64,000 nt of DNA from Lecanosticta acicola (Eukaryota > Ascomycota > Dothideomycetes > Mycosphaerellales > Mycosphaerellaceae). Shown piece by piece: positions 22,561-32,524 of this stretch. The translations under genes and the position numbers were made by a program. The notes beneath the pieces are model-generated. The model was not told the origin of the DNA. It saw only the letters and a list, made by a program, of their open reading frames with translations, and did not search any database. Where the stretch lies: assembly GCA_963674455.1 (NCBI GenBank), contig CAVMBE010000006.1, positions 248,001 through 312,000 on the forward strand, written 5' to 3'. Every line of letters starts with the position of its first letter. The first letter of the stretch is position 1.

Positions 22561-22701
22561 ATGACTCCATTGAAAGTTTCCCTGTGTCTTGCCGCGGCTC
22601 TGGTCTGTGGTTTTGGAAAATCAATCAACATTCCTTATCACCATGCATCAGAGATACCACTCCTGTCCTTGTCGAGGTGTGAAAAATGTCCAGACACATG
22701 A
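22561..22701 (+). CDS. Possible small secreted peptide, 46 residues
   Basis: An ATG at 22561 opens a 46-codon frame ending TGA at 22701. It begins MTPLKVSLCLAAALVCGFGK: one Lys, then a 12-15 residue hydrophobic core, then small residues, which is how a secretory signal peptide looks. The remaining ~26 residues contain a CEKC pair near the end. Such short frames are common by chance and no promoter or homologue is evident, so this is a weak call worth checking only with expression data. Confidence 0.22.
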   Translation: MTPLKVSLCLAAALVCGFGKSINIPYHHASEIPLLSLSRCEKCPDT

Positions 22702-23545
22702 GTGATTTGAATCGCCCCTGCGCATGCTGTACAGTATTTCTGCGGTGGTTCAATTCATGCAGCTCCTCGCATGTGATCATACTACCAACCCTCCACTCCG
22801 CAACGCCGCAATTTCTTCGTGCCTAGAACTCGCTCCGAAACAATTATCTTCCCTTTCACACGGAGATGCTCCCTCCTAGTGACTCAGAGTATTCCTACCC
22901 TTCGCTCTCCTCCGCTTCAAGGTCATTCTTCCCGTTCTCGTTCTTATCCTTGATAAGAAGCCGTGCCGTCGCTTTCTTACCCGGTGGGAGGGATTGTATG
23001 TGTCTCGCTTTGAGCCTCGTACTTGGACACTGGAAAGAGAGGGTTGTATTGTTGGCAGGTATGTTGTCGATTTGACCTCGGTTGCGGGCAGGGAGATGCG
23101 GCTTGGTAGGATTGTAGGTCGCGTTGGGAGGGTGGAGGAGAGAGCGCTGAAGGGGCTGTGAGGATGTTAGATGGTTGGTGGTGGTTTGCATTGGGATCGG
23201 ACGTGGTGTACCGAGTTTGAGAGATGGTGTTGATGGGTGCAGTGGGTTTGGCGAATTGTCTTGCAGTTGGGCGGAAGGCGTCGAGAGTGCCGCGGAGGCA
23301 CCGTGAGCACAACATTTTGGTAAATGTTGATGTTGCCGTGATATATCGTTGTCGCGAGAAGTGATGTAGCAGGAGTTGCGGTGCCCTTTCCAAACCTCCG
23401 ACCACGACTTCTGACCCCCTTGGAAGAAAGTTCAGCCGGGCAAAATTCCGTTCCGAGAGCTTTCACTTTCGTCTTCAATTCAGACCTCGTCGCGCACAAC
23501 AACAACCCATTCAAGGAATCCACCCGCCACGACTCGCCTACAGCC
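22702..23545. other. Intergenic, upstream of the lysine-rich conserved gene
   Basis: No supported gene. A minus-strand frame across 22895-23547 runs antisense into the next gene's start and is proline/threonine-rich without motifs; I consider it a shadow. Confidence 0.45.
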
Positions 23546-24403
23546 ATGGCTCAACCCGCAAAGATCATCATGTTCCCGCCCTGCCGCGTGCACGGCACGA
23601 AACCTCTCACCGCCGCGGAAGCCCAACCGCTCCTCGCAACCTACCTCGCCAAATCCACCAAGAAACCCTGCCTCCACCCAGACGCGTGGCTGCGTGCTGA
23701 AGGTGTCCGCCACGGCTTCAAAGGCGGTCCTTCCGGTGGATTCGTCATGCACCACTTGCGACGCATCGAAGCTGGATTGAGAGGAGAATCGCTACAGCCA
23801 GAGACTACTCAGGAATTGGTGTTGAAATTTGGAGAAGACGCCGTAGTAGAGGCTACAGGGATGAGTCTGGGAGATGTACAGGCTGCTGTAGGGAATGAGG
23901 ATGAGATTGACAAATCTTTGGGCGACGATACGAGGGTGGATAAGGTTATCAAGGAAGGCGACAATGAGCGGGCGAAGCGCAGGAAGGAAAAGAAAGAACG
24001 AAGGGAGCGGGAGAAAGCTGCCAAGGCTGCTGGAGCTTCCCTCCCAATATCACCCCCAAAGAAGCGCAAGCGTGCCGAAGAACAGGAAGAAGCGGAGGAC
24101 TCTGAAGCAAGATCTGGGGCTAATACCCCCTACGCCGATTCGATGGTGGCTTTTTCCGAATCAAAATGGACCAGCAAGGAAGAATACGAACAATCACAAT
24201 CTATCCTCGAAGGCGAAGTCGGCGAGCGAGGAGGTGCGCCCGTTGTGCGACAGGATGGAAAGCCACCGGTGGTGGTGGAGCACGATGGGGATGGAAATGT
24301 CATCATTCCTCCCAAGAAGAGGGATAAGCCTTTGAGCCAGGCGCAAAAACTCAATAGGAAAGAGGCGAAGAAGATGAGGAGGAGACAGAATTTGGACCAA
24401 TGA
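23546..24403 (+). CDS. Conserved fungal protein with Lys/Arg-rich C terminus, likely nuclear
   Basis: Starts at the ATG at 23546 (MAQPAKIIMFPPCRVHG), 285 residues, no intron needed; the frame is open further upstream but without a better start. Residues 1-75 are ordered (KPCLHPDAWLRAEGVRHGFK, GGFVMHHLRRIEAGLRGE) and look like the conserved domain. Residues ~135-160 are a basic coiled helix (ERAKRRKEKKERREREKAAK) followed by PPKKRKR, a textbook nuclear localisation signal, and the C terminus KKMRRRQNLDQ is again basic. Composition recalls nucleolar or ribosome-biogenesis proteins, but I do not recognise the family and assign no function. It converges on Ste24, 266 bp away. Confidence 0.8.
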   Translation: MAQPAKIIMFPPCRVHGTKPLTAAEAQPLLATYLAKSTKKPCLHPDAWLRAEGVRHGFKGGPSGGFVMHHLRRIEAGLRGESLQPETTQELVLKFGEDAVVEATGMSLGDVQAAVGNEDEIDKSLGDDTRVDKVIKEGDNERAKRRKEKKERREREKAAKAAGASLPISPPKKRKRAEEQEEAEDSEARSGANTPYADSMVAFSESKWTSKEEYEQSQSILEGEVGERGGAPVVRQDGKPPVVVEHDGDGNVIIPPKKRDKPLSQAQKLNRKEAKKMRRRQNLDQ

Positions 24404-24669
24404 ATCTTTGTGGGAAAGGGATGGCGGCCCAACTGTATATGTTGGATCTCCTTGATGTGTTGAGGGAGGAATTGGGGCCAAAAGCGCAGCGTTATGGAGT
24501 CTTTGCTAACTTTTGCCGGATTGAGTTGCGCGATACAGAACGCGGAGATACCCCAGTAGCTGTCTTTCAGGAGGTGTTCCATCAGGTGTTGCCGCCTCGT
24601 GCGCTGCGTGGAATCATGGAACATCGGTCGTAGCAATGCAATTACGAACAACATACATCTACCTCGGAT

Positions 24670-26126
24670 TTACAGTTCTTTCCTCTCTGCTGAACCATTG
24701 GCCTCCTTCTCGCCTCCAATCTTGGGTTTTTGATCCGAGATTTTCTTCTCGCTGGTCCACCCTATGGCTTTGAGTCTCTCCGTGAGAGTGGGATGCGAGT
24801 AATGGTAGGCGGAATACGCCCAGTCCGAATCCATGGCGGAGAGATTCTGGATTTGGAGTTTGATGAGGGCGGCGGCCATTTCGGGAGCATAGCCGAGATC
24901 GAAGGAGAAAGCATCTAAACAGCAGCGAGAGGAGGAATTAGCAGGTGGAAGAATTTCAGTCAGTGTTCGTGGTGGGTGGACGTACCAGCTTGGAATTCGT
25001 ATTTTCTTGTCAAGACATTCATGAGGAGTTTTACGATGGCGTCCGTTGGCGTGAGGACTTCATTGAACAGCATGAATCCAATGATGATGGGGCGTTGGTT
25101 GTGGAAGCCGAAAGCTTCATACAGGGAGTTATTGTTGATGAAGACGCCGAAGAGGGCGAAGACGTAGAAGAGATGGAAACTGCTGATGGCCAGGAGTTTG
25201 GAAGTGTGTCCCATTTTCCAATGACCCAGTTCGTGCGCGAGAACCGCTTCGACTTCTTTTGTTTCTGCTTTTTCGATGAGGGTATCGTAGAGGACAATCT
25301 TCCTGGGCAGGAAAGGGAGGCCCGTGAAATAGGCGTTGCTGTGTGCGCTTCTCTTGCTTCCATCTATGACTTGGAGTTCTCCGAGGGGGAATTTGAGTTT
25401 CTGGGCGAGGGCTTCGACGCGTTGTTTTAGTGGACCGGGTTCGAGGGGCGTGAGTTTGTTGAAGAGTGGGACGATGAGGGAGGGATAGAGGGTGACCACG
25501 AGTAGTTGGACGGCGAGCATGAAGAGCCAGAGCCAGAAGAAGAAGCTGTCGCCAGTGGATTGGACGATTTTGAGGAAGCCGGCACCGATGGGAGTTCCGA
25601 GTGCGACCAGGAGGCCGATGCCTTTTAGTTTATCTGTTATAAAGAGAGATAGTGTCTGTTTGTTGAAACCGAAAGCTGCTTCAAGTACGAAGTGGTGGTA
25701 GTAATCGATGGGCGTGGAGAGAATGGTCTCGGCGATACCGTGGATGCAGATGTATAGTAGACTCTGTGTGATTTCGCCTTGAAAGCGCCCGGGTGCGTAA
25801 TTGAGCATAAGCGTGCCGGCGAAGGCCCAGAGTTTGTAGTATACATTGTGCTGGATGAGAATGTAGTTCTTGATCTGGGCCCAGATAGACGTGACAAAGC
25901 TGAACTTGGCTTTTGCGCGGCCGTACGCCTGTGACTTATCGTATGTTTTCTGGTCGACTTCGTTCTTGAGTTGGGCTGGGGGTTTGGTATGTTGGAGGAC
26001 GCGGTATTGGCGGTAGAGGAGGTAGGAATTCAAGGCCCATTCGCCAACACTGAAGGTGATGATGAGAGATTTCCAGGGGATTGTCGGGCTGTCTAGGCCC
26101 GCGCCGAGACGGCGGAGGAAGTCCAT
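24670..26126 (-). CDS. STE24: CAAX prenyl protease Ste24 (M48A zinc metalloprotease)
   Basis: Integral ER/inner-nuclear-membrane protease that removes the -aaX tripeptide from farnesylated proteins and, in mating fungi, makes a second cut in a-factor precursor. Exons 26126-24986 and 24914-24670 with a 71-bp intron give 461 residues, matching the ~450 of the family. The zinc-binding HELGH lies near residues 298-302 (VLAHELGHWKMGH), with the downstream third-ligand region in exon 2 (AFSFDLGYAPEMAAALIKLQ) and the conserved SAMDSDWAYSAYHYSHPTL segment. Hydrophobic spans such as LWLFMLAVQLLVVTLYPSLI and LLAISSFHLFYVFALFGVFI mark several transmembrane helices. The C terminus ends RKEL; this resembles ER-retrieval signals only loosely. 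Confidence 0.96.
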
Positions 26127-26452
26127 CTTTGGAGGATATGGATGGAGAGGAGAGGGGAGGAGAGGAGAGAAGAGGGTGGAGAAGGTATGGTCGTGTGAGG
26201 ATAAAAGGTATGAAATTGAATTGCTTGCAGCTACGTATCATTGAGCCCCAAAATAGAATAGCTTCGCGGGGTGCAGATGCGCCTCAGGCACGAAGCGGAG
26301 ACAGCTCCGGAGATATGTCCTCCTCCTACAAGTTCTCAACTCGGGTACGTACACTCACTCCTCTTTCTTCTTAAACCGGACTAGAAATCACTATTAGTAA
26401 GACCGGCTCGCTCCCATACCACCAAACCGTATTTAACGCCGCTCCAGGAAAT
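26127..26452. promoter_or_regulatory. Divergent interval Ste24 / CoA ligase, with a bipartite palindromic motif
   Basis: Contains the motif GCCTCAGGC plus CGG-N8-CCG at 26281-26309, also found at 29978-30008; described separately. No coding frame is supported. Confidence 0.5.
26281..26309. promoter_or_regulatory. Candidate Zn2Cys6-type operator, copy A
   Basis: GCCTCAGGC, a 9-bp palindrome, is followed by CGGAGACAGCTCCG (26296-26309), an inverted pair of CGG half-sites with an 8-bp spacer, the format bound by Zn2Cys6 dimers. A near-identical module occurs at 29978-30008. Lies ~145-170 bp before the likely original start of the ligase gene. Confidence 0.5.
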
Positions 26453-26587
26453 ATGATCATACTCCGCTCGGATGTGGAACATGTTCGGCTATGATAGCCG
26501 AAGACTGGTATGGTTCAATTCTATCCCTTTGTAAAGCCATGAGTCTACACTCTAGCCTCTTACAGCCCTGACTCTGGATCGAGCGTA

Positions 26588-28204
26588 ATGCGAGTCTATC
26601 AATCTCGCCGCAAGATCCATGTAGAAGCTGCAAACCCCGATAATTTCATCACCAAAGCAGGAGCCCGCCAGCTCGTCAGACAGGTTGCCTATGTGCTGCA
26701 CCACGAATACGGCATTGGACGAAACGGACCCGGCCAGGACGTCGTCCTCACAATGGTGGAAGGAAGTCCCTTTGCTCCCGTCTTCTTCTATGCCATCGTG
26801 GCCGCTGGTGGTGTCTTCAGCGGAGCAAGCACCGATGCTAAGACAAGCGAATTAGTCCGGCAAGCCAAGGACGGCGCCGCCCAGCTGCTTGTGTGCTCTC
26901 CGGATTGCGAGTCGAAGACGGTGGCCGTGGCCAAGCAAATTGGGCTTGCACCGGATCGTGTACTGATCCTGGAGTCAGAAACACCCGGACACTGGAAATT
27001 GATCTCCTCTGCTACTCGAGAATGTACATTGTCGAATGCGGCCGGCAGGACACTAGGTTGGCAGCGTATCACACAGCCACAACTACTGCACAGCACATCC
27101 ATTTGTCTCCTCTACTCATCTGGCACGACGGGCATGCCCATAGGAGTGCTCGTGTCGCATTCCGGTCTGGTCGCGAGCAATGTCTGTACCATGGATCCTG
27201 CTGTTCGGTACAAGCGCAGTAGGAGAGGGCGAAATTTCTCATTCGACACTATCGCGCATCTGCCCATGGCAAATATCGCCGGTGTAAGCCGATATTCGAC
27301 TAACCCATTTTGCATGGGCGGCACAACGTACTGGATGAAGAAGTACAATTTCGAAGACTTCATCCGGTTTCATCGGCAGTATCGTCCCGCGTACCAGTTC
27401 AGTGTCCCTCCCATCTGGCTACGCGTTGCAAAAAGTGAACAGGTCACCGATGATTTCGACGGTCTTGAAGTAGCCGTCACAGGCTCAGCACCCATCGGAG
27501 AGGCTACCGTGAGAGACGTGCAGAAGAAATTGGGCCGTGGCAACGCTCTACTGGCGCAGACCTGGGGCACGACCGAGACGAGCGGCGTCATCACCGCGCT
27601 TGACTGGACAACTTTTCAAGACCACGATGTCTGGAGCGTTGGCAAGCTGTGTCCCAATGTGCAGCTCCGAATAGTGGATGACAACGACGAGGACGTTCAA
27701 CCAGAAGGTAAGGCAGGCGAATTGCTCATTAGCGGCCCGATCATCTCCCAAGGCTACCATAACCGTCCCAAAGAAACTCGCGACACTTTCGTCGATGGGT
27801 GGTATCACAGCGGAGACATTGGCGTCCACAAGAATGGGCACGTGTATATTGTGGATCGTAAGAAGGAACTCATCAAGTACAAGGGAGCTCAGGTCGCTCC
27901 CGCCGAGCTCGAAGGTATCCTGACGTCTCACCCAAAGCTTGCAGACGCGGCTGTCATTGGCGTGTGGAACGAGCAGCAGCAGACTGAGTTACCAAGAGCA
28001 TACGTGGTGCCACAAGAACAAAAAACCCATTCCCTATCCGCGGGCGAAGTGGCTGATTTCCTGAAGTGGCAAGTAGCGGACTACAAACACTTGCGCGGAG
28101 GCGTCTTCTTTGTCGACGAAATTCCAAGAAGCGCTGCTGGCAAGATCTTGCGAAAGGACTTGCGTCAACGAGCGGTACCAGATGGAGCACGAGCTAAGCT
28201 TTAG
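26588..28204 (+). CDS. AMP-dependent CoA ligase (4-coumarate-CoA ligase-like), 5' end probably decayed
   Basis: 538 codons open from the ATG at 26588. Motifs of the ANL adenylate-forming family appear in order: phosphate loop SSGTTGMPIG (~residue 177), TWGTTETSG, the YHSGDIG motif, hinge DRKKELIKYKG, and PRSAAGKILRKDL with the catalytic C-terminal lysine. These enzymes activate an aryl or fatty acid as its adenylate and pass it to CoA. Two oddities: the loop's usual PKG lysine is Ile, and the same frame extends upstream to an ATG at 26453 with plausible family N-terminal sequence (MIILRSDVEHVRL, KTGMVQFYPF) but stops at 26492-26497 (TGA TAG) and 26540-26542 (TGA). So either translation starts at 26588 with a shortened N terminus, or the gene is a young pseudogene. 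Neighbours: a dead transporter and an SRPBCC protein. Confidence 0.8.
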   Translation: MRVYQSRRKIHVEAANPDNFITKAGARQLVRQVAYVLHHEYGIGRNGPGQDVVLTMVEGSPFAPVFFYAIVAAGGVFSGASTDAKTSELVRQAKDGAAQLLVCSPDCESKTVAVAKQIGLAPDRVLILESETPGHWKLISSATRECTLSNAAGRTLGWQRITQPQLLHSTSICLLYSSGTTGMPIGVLVSHSGLVASNVCTMDPAVRYKRSRRGRNFSFDTIAHLPMANIAGVSRYSTNPFCMGGTTYWMKKYNFEDFIRFHRQYRPAYQFSVPPIWLRVAKSEQVTDDFDGLEVAVTGSAPIGEATVRDVQKKLGRGNALLAQTWGTTETSGVITALDWTTFQDHDVWSVGKLCPNVQLRIVDDNDEDVQPEGKAGELLISGPIISQGYHNRPKETRDTFVDGWYHSGDIGVHKNGHVYIVDRKKELIKYKGAQVAPAELEGILTSHPKLADAAVIGVWNEQQQTELPRAYVVPQEQKTHSLSAGEVADFLKWQVADYKHLRGGVFFVDEIPRSAAGKILRKDLRQRAVPDGARAKL

Positions 28205-28288
28205 GTACGGCTGATAATCGTTCGATCAAGAGACGTCCAATGTAAGGACCCAGTCTGGACGCTGGGAAAGTCATCAGCTGGCCTATCG

Positions 28289-28639
28289 TCAGCTTCGAGC
28301 ACTTCCGAGACGAAAAGGGGGCCTACGCACGAAGGGGAGACCGTTTGCTGGGAAACGATCTCGAACCGGAACCAGCTCGCCTAGGACATAGTTGAATGAG
28401 ATCTGCCCTGCTGCGCCCGTGCGCAAGGAGTTCGAGGCTCTGATCAGTTGATTAACATCTCCCGCAGTGGACCCCCAAATGCCTTCCATTGTGGCCAGAC
28501 CAGAACATTCGGCGAAGCAGTATCTCCTCTCAAAGATGTCAGAAAGCTTGCCTATATGTGTGAAGAACACTGAGCTGGAGAGAACCCAAACCAGCGCGAT
28601 CCACATGTGGTTGGGATTTGGAACGACTTGTTGGTTGAA
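28289..28639 (-). pseudogene. Relic of a TRI12-type MFS transporter
   Basis: An open stretch on minus, preceded by a TAG stop and without a start in place, encodes VPNPNHMWIALVWVLSSSVF, GKLSDIFERRYCF and GAAGQISFNYVLGELVPVRD. These match the TM2 to TM5 part of fungal trichothecene-efflux-type (TRI12) facilitators, including the loop 2-3 motif GKLSDIFxRR. Full members have ~580 residues; about 105 remain, and similarity ends after the ELVPVRDR region. The rest is absent from the flanks, so it is a fragment left by deletion. In clusters such pumps export the product, which fits the neighbouring ligase and SRPBCC genes. Confidence 0.68.
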
Positions 28640-28785
28640 CTAGTCTCTGAGATGGCTATTGAATTTGAGCGTGTCTAAGCTTTGACTGTTCGTAAATACA
28701 TAGGGAACTACTTGCGCACGGACTCGAACGTCACATGCCATCACCAGGAGTTGGTGACACCTAGGAAGCGTAAACGAAGCCTCGA

Positions 28786-29390
28786 CTATTTTCTTGTCTT
28801 CTCGTGCTTCTGATCAAGCTCGTCCTTGATAGAGTCGTGATATTTCTCAATGCCTTGCGGACGGCAACAGACCTAATCGCATCAAATGTCAGGGTCGGAC
28901 TTCCACGAGTGATGGCTGTCAAGCTCACCGTCAACAAGTCATCAGGAATAGCCGTTCCTCTCGGCAGCTCACACGTGAGATTCCTCGTGAACAGCGTCAC
29001 TCCCTCTCCGACCTTCTCAAAAGTGTAGCTAATCGTCGTGAACCCGTCACAGCCACCGACATCCGGCTCTGTAGCACCAATGTGGTTCTGCTGTTGGATC
29101 ACAAACGACCACGGCCGCTCTTTGCGAATGCAGGTCCAGGTAGAATAGTATGTGTTGGGCGGAAGGTCGACCTTCTCCGTCCAAACGTCTCCGAATTCCA
29201 CCGGCACTTTTACGTCCTTGTGCATGCCGCCGCTGCCCTTGTAAGTACGTCCCCAGTTGTTGGGGTTCGCCGCGAAGTCGTAGACCACCTCGGGTGGATG
29301 GCTGAATGCTGTCTCGGATGTGATGCTGTTCGATTTTTAGCAATGTCGATCGGCGTGAGTTTGGATATATCTTCACCTGAATCGGCCCAT
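28786..29390 (-). CDS. SRPBCC / polyketide-cyclase-like small protein
   Basis: Three predicted exons: 29390-29377, 29325-28929 and 28872-28786, with 51- and 56-bp introns carrying GTGAAG and GTGAGC donors. Together 498 bases, 165 residues. The N terminus MGRFSITSETAFSHPPEVVY followed by DFAANPNNWGRTYKG is the first strand and helix of the START-like SRPBCC fold (initial strand, then a [x]PxEVVYDFxxNPxxW helix). GFTTISYTFEKVGEGVTLFT gives the later strands, and GIEKYHDSIKDELDQKHEKT the closing amphipathic helix; that helix only appears when intron 2 is removed, which supports the model. The fold makes a hydrophobic ligand cavity used by cyclases, lyases and carriers. Substrate unknown. The divergent upstream region carries copy B of the bipartite motif. 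Confidence 0.78.
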
Positions 29391-29813
29391 GATGATGATA
29401 CTGCTAGAAGTCTCTCGTAGTTGTTCACAGTGCCCTAATAACGATGATGGTTTTCCTTTTGACCATGACGGTCGGTCCAGCTTCGAGGTTTAGGAAGCGT
29501 GAAGTACGATGAAATCTGTGGGGATGATGAAGCTTCGAACCAGGCGATCTTAGACTCCAGTCACCCGCTTTGGGTTGGCGGATGCATAGAGAGGGGCAAA
29601 TAGCAAACGTCGTGTATACGAACAGCTCGACGCCATCTCGTCACGCTAAGCTGTTATGCTGCTCGATGTCTTCCGGAGGTAGAGCTGACAGTAGATCGTA
29701 GTCGTCGGCTCGCTTATAGGAACAGTCGCTGCTTGTCGATTCTGTCTCTTTTTGTCATTCCATGCCTCTTCTAGTATATAGGGTATACTGATCGATAACG
29801 TCGACGCCTTGTC

Positions 29814-29861
29814 GAATAGCATGTCTAATAGCATGTCCAATAGCATGTCTAGTAGCATGTC
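29814..29861. repeat. 12-bp tandem repeat, four copies
   Basis: Units of AATAGCATGTCT type repeat four times, with a fifth partial copy. On minus this reads as DMLL repeated, which is an accident of the unit length. Confidence 0.8.
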
Positions 29862-29977
29862 TAATAGTCTGGTCTCAAGGTCATTGCAGGCACCTGCTAT
29901 ACGATCGTTGTTCTGTCTCGGTTGTTGTTGTTCAGGTAGTGGCTTGGCAGACACTTGCACAGCTCCAATCTTGTGAT

Positions 29978-30008
29978 GCCTCAGGCATTTCGAGCGGAAA
30001 CAGCTCCG
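29978..30008. promoter_or_regulatory. Candidate Zn2Cys6-type operator, copy B
   Basis: GCCTCAGGCA followed after 7 bases by CGGAAACAGCTCCG (29995-30008). Same two parts, same order, same N8 spacer and seven identical spacer bases as copy A at 26281-26309; surrounding sequence is unrelated. It lies ~590 bp upstream of the SRPBCC start and ~720 bp upstream of the GH32 start. Confidence 0.5.
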
Positions 30009-30730
30009 ACGAGAATCCTGTTCACTTCGTCCTCTGCTGCTTTCTCACCATAATCCAACATCGACATCAATGTCGCCATCACCCTCGCGCAATTCATCTT
30101 CTGAGCAGTCTAGGAGAGACTATGAATAATGCCTACTGCGACAGGACCGAACCATGCCGCCCTCATGACGGCACTCCGACATTCCTCCACCATCTGGACA
30201 GACTCTTCTTCTCTCGCGTCGAAACGGGCCTTTTTCGGGATACCGAGCGATCCAAGGACGTGACGTCGACAATGATGATGTGGTATATACCGTAGCCGGG
30301 TGAATCTGATGAGGTCGTGACTTTGTCTCCGCTTTGCCTGGCCTGGGGACCCCGCCATCACATCGCCATGCAGACTCCACCTCCACGCGCGGTAGAACTT
30401 ACACACCTCTTTCCATTGCCACGCCTACGCTCAGACACTTCTACACCGTCGAGTCAGGGACCGTTTCCCGTCACGTGAGGCTCATTCGCCGGCCCGCAGA
30501 GTTTCGATGATGTAGCTCCGCACGCGCTCGATGCCATTCGGGCCGTAGATGGCAGTGGCTTCGTATAATAGAGGCAACGCACACGGCAATTGTCACGGCC
30601 AACCGGCCTAGCCTTCGTACCTCTTCTCAGGGTTCAAGACTCTCTCTTCGCCTGGTCCAGAAGGCTTTCGTGCCCGATCTCTTGCAGGAGACTGTGGAAG
30701 AGACTCACCGTCCACCGCTCAGCTTTCACC

Positions 30731-32524
30731 ATGTTGTCGACATTGATACCAGCAGTGGCTCTCCTCGCCCAGCACGTGCTTGCTCAGGCGGCAAACCCTA
30801 CATCCAGCTACTATGGCCCCGGCATACCCACTGATATACCTGTGCCTGGTAATTACACCGACTACCTCCGGCCACGAGTACATTACAGTCCGCCCAGATA
30901 CTTCATGAACGGTACGAATTGACGTTGAGGCGAGGCAAGAACATGACTAAAAGCAATACCCAGACCCCAACGGCATGCACCGGGGCGCCGATGGAACGTA
31001 TCACCTCTACTATCAATATAACCCACTGACGCCGGTTGCGGGGAATCAAGTCTGTCATCCGGAGGAACATTATGTTGCAAAGGCTGACGGCAATGCTAGC
31101 ATTGGGGGCATGCCACCTCAAAAGATCTATATACCTGGGAAAACCAGAAGATTGCATTGTGGCCTCCCAACAACTACACCTTTGTGTTTAGTGGCTCTGC
31201 TGTTCTTGACCCAAACAATACCTCTGGTTTCTTCCCCAATCAAGACAACGGTGTTGTGGCGATCTACACATTGGCAGAGTACCCGGGCGGCGTTCAAGGC
31301 ACACAGTACCAAGCCATCTCATACAGCCGTGATGGTGGATACAACTTCGAAGCTTACCAAGGCAACCCGGTGCTGAACATCAACTCGACCAACTTCCGAG
31401 ACCCATACGTAATCTGGCATGAGCCGTCCAGCCGCTGGGTCATGGTGATAGCCTATGCTGCGGACTACGTTGTTGGCATATACACCTCACCCGATCTGAA
31501 ACAGTGGACGCATGCATCCAATGTCACGAAAATCGGATATTTGGGGACACAGTACGAGTGCCCAAATCTTCTGCAGATGCCCATGAGAGGTCAAGACGAG
31601 CCTGTCTGGTTTTTGCAGCTGTCGATCAATCCGGGAAGTCCCCGAGGTGGAAGTATCTCTCAGTACTTCGTGGGTTCTTTCAATGGCACTCACTTCGAGC
31701 CCTACGATGATGCGACTCGCTTCACCGACTTCGCGAAGGATAACTATGCTGGACAGTTCTTCCATGGAATCCCTGCAAATGAGCCACAAATCACTCTCGG
31801 ATGGGCATCGAATTGGCAATACACCCAGATCGTTCCAACCGGACTTCTCGAGCACGGCCAGTTCCGAAGCGCGATGAGTGTTCCTAGAGCTAGCTACATC
31901 GCTAACGTGTCGGCGAGAGGCTACGATCTCATCTCCGAGCCCTACGGTCTGCAAGCCGTGATTGATCACGAACTAGCCTACAACAAAAGTCTCGGTAACG
32001 GCACTCTCCTGGCTTACTTCGGCGACGTCCCCTCAGGCGCCATGTACTTCGAAGCCAACATCACCAACATCAACTCGTACACCCTCCGCGGCACTGCGAA
32101 TTTCACCATTTCCTCTTCCATTTCGGGCGAATACATCCAAGGCGGCATCAACGCGGCCGGATCCCCTGGGATCTGGATCAATCGAGGTAATATCAAAGGT
32201 TTCGAGAATCCTTATTTCACCGATAAGTTTTCTGAAGAAGGGCTTTTCGGGCCTTCGTTGAATGGGACGTGGGGTATGAGTGTGATATATGACAATTCTG
32301 TTCTGGAATTGTTTTTCAATGGGGCTCAGAGCGCCGGAACTATTACTTTCTTCCCCACCAGACCGCTGGATACGTTGGCGGTCTACGTGGATGGGATCGC
32401 GAATAACGCTTCGTCCAGCGTGGGAGTTTGGGGGCTGAGAGATACGTGGGCCAATCAGGCGGATCAGAATGGGACAGTGGTAGGAAATACTACGCACTCT
32501 TACGGCGGGATGGAGATGTATTAG
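30731..32524 (+). CDS. Secreted GH32 beta-fructofuranosidase (invertase/fructan hydrolase)
   Basis: Exons 30731-30911, 30964-31049 and 31100-32524 (introns 52 and 50 bp) give 563 residues. A signal peptide is evident (MLSTLIPAVALLAQHVLAQA), so the enzyme should act outside the cell on terminal fructose of sucrose or fructans. The three GH32 acidic residues are present: nucleophile in MNDPNG (formed across the first splice, residue ~61), stabiliser in FRDPYVIW (Asp ~190) and acid/base in YECPNLL (Glu ~242). Splicing intron 2 restores HWGHATSKDLYTWEN, a strongly conserved block. A C-terminal beta-sandwich region follows (SGEYIQGGINAAG, VLELFFNGAQSAGTITFFP). Several NxT/NxS sequons fit a glycosylated secreted enzyme. 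The second intron has an unusual GTCTGT donor. Confidence 0.94.

Larger units (their letters stand above)
29391..30730. other. Divergent interval SRPBCC gene / GH32 gene
   Basis: Holds a short 12-bp tandem repeat (29814-29861), copy B of the bipartite operator-like motif (29978-30008) and a TCACGTGA box at 30471-30478, 253 bp before the GH32 start. No gene is supported; overlapping frames at 30110-30406 and 29939-30295 are mirror images. Confidence 0.5.

Noticed and set aside
24670..24690. C-terminal RKEL of Ste24 as an ER-retrieval signal
   Set aside because: It differs from HDEL/KDEL at key positions and the family is held in the membrane by its helices.
29646..29960. 104-codon minus frame with DMLLDMLL repeats
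   Set aside because: Produced by the 12-bp tandem repeat; no other support.
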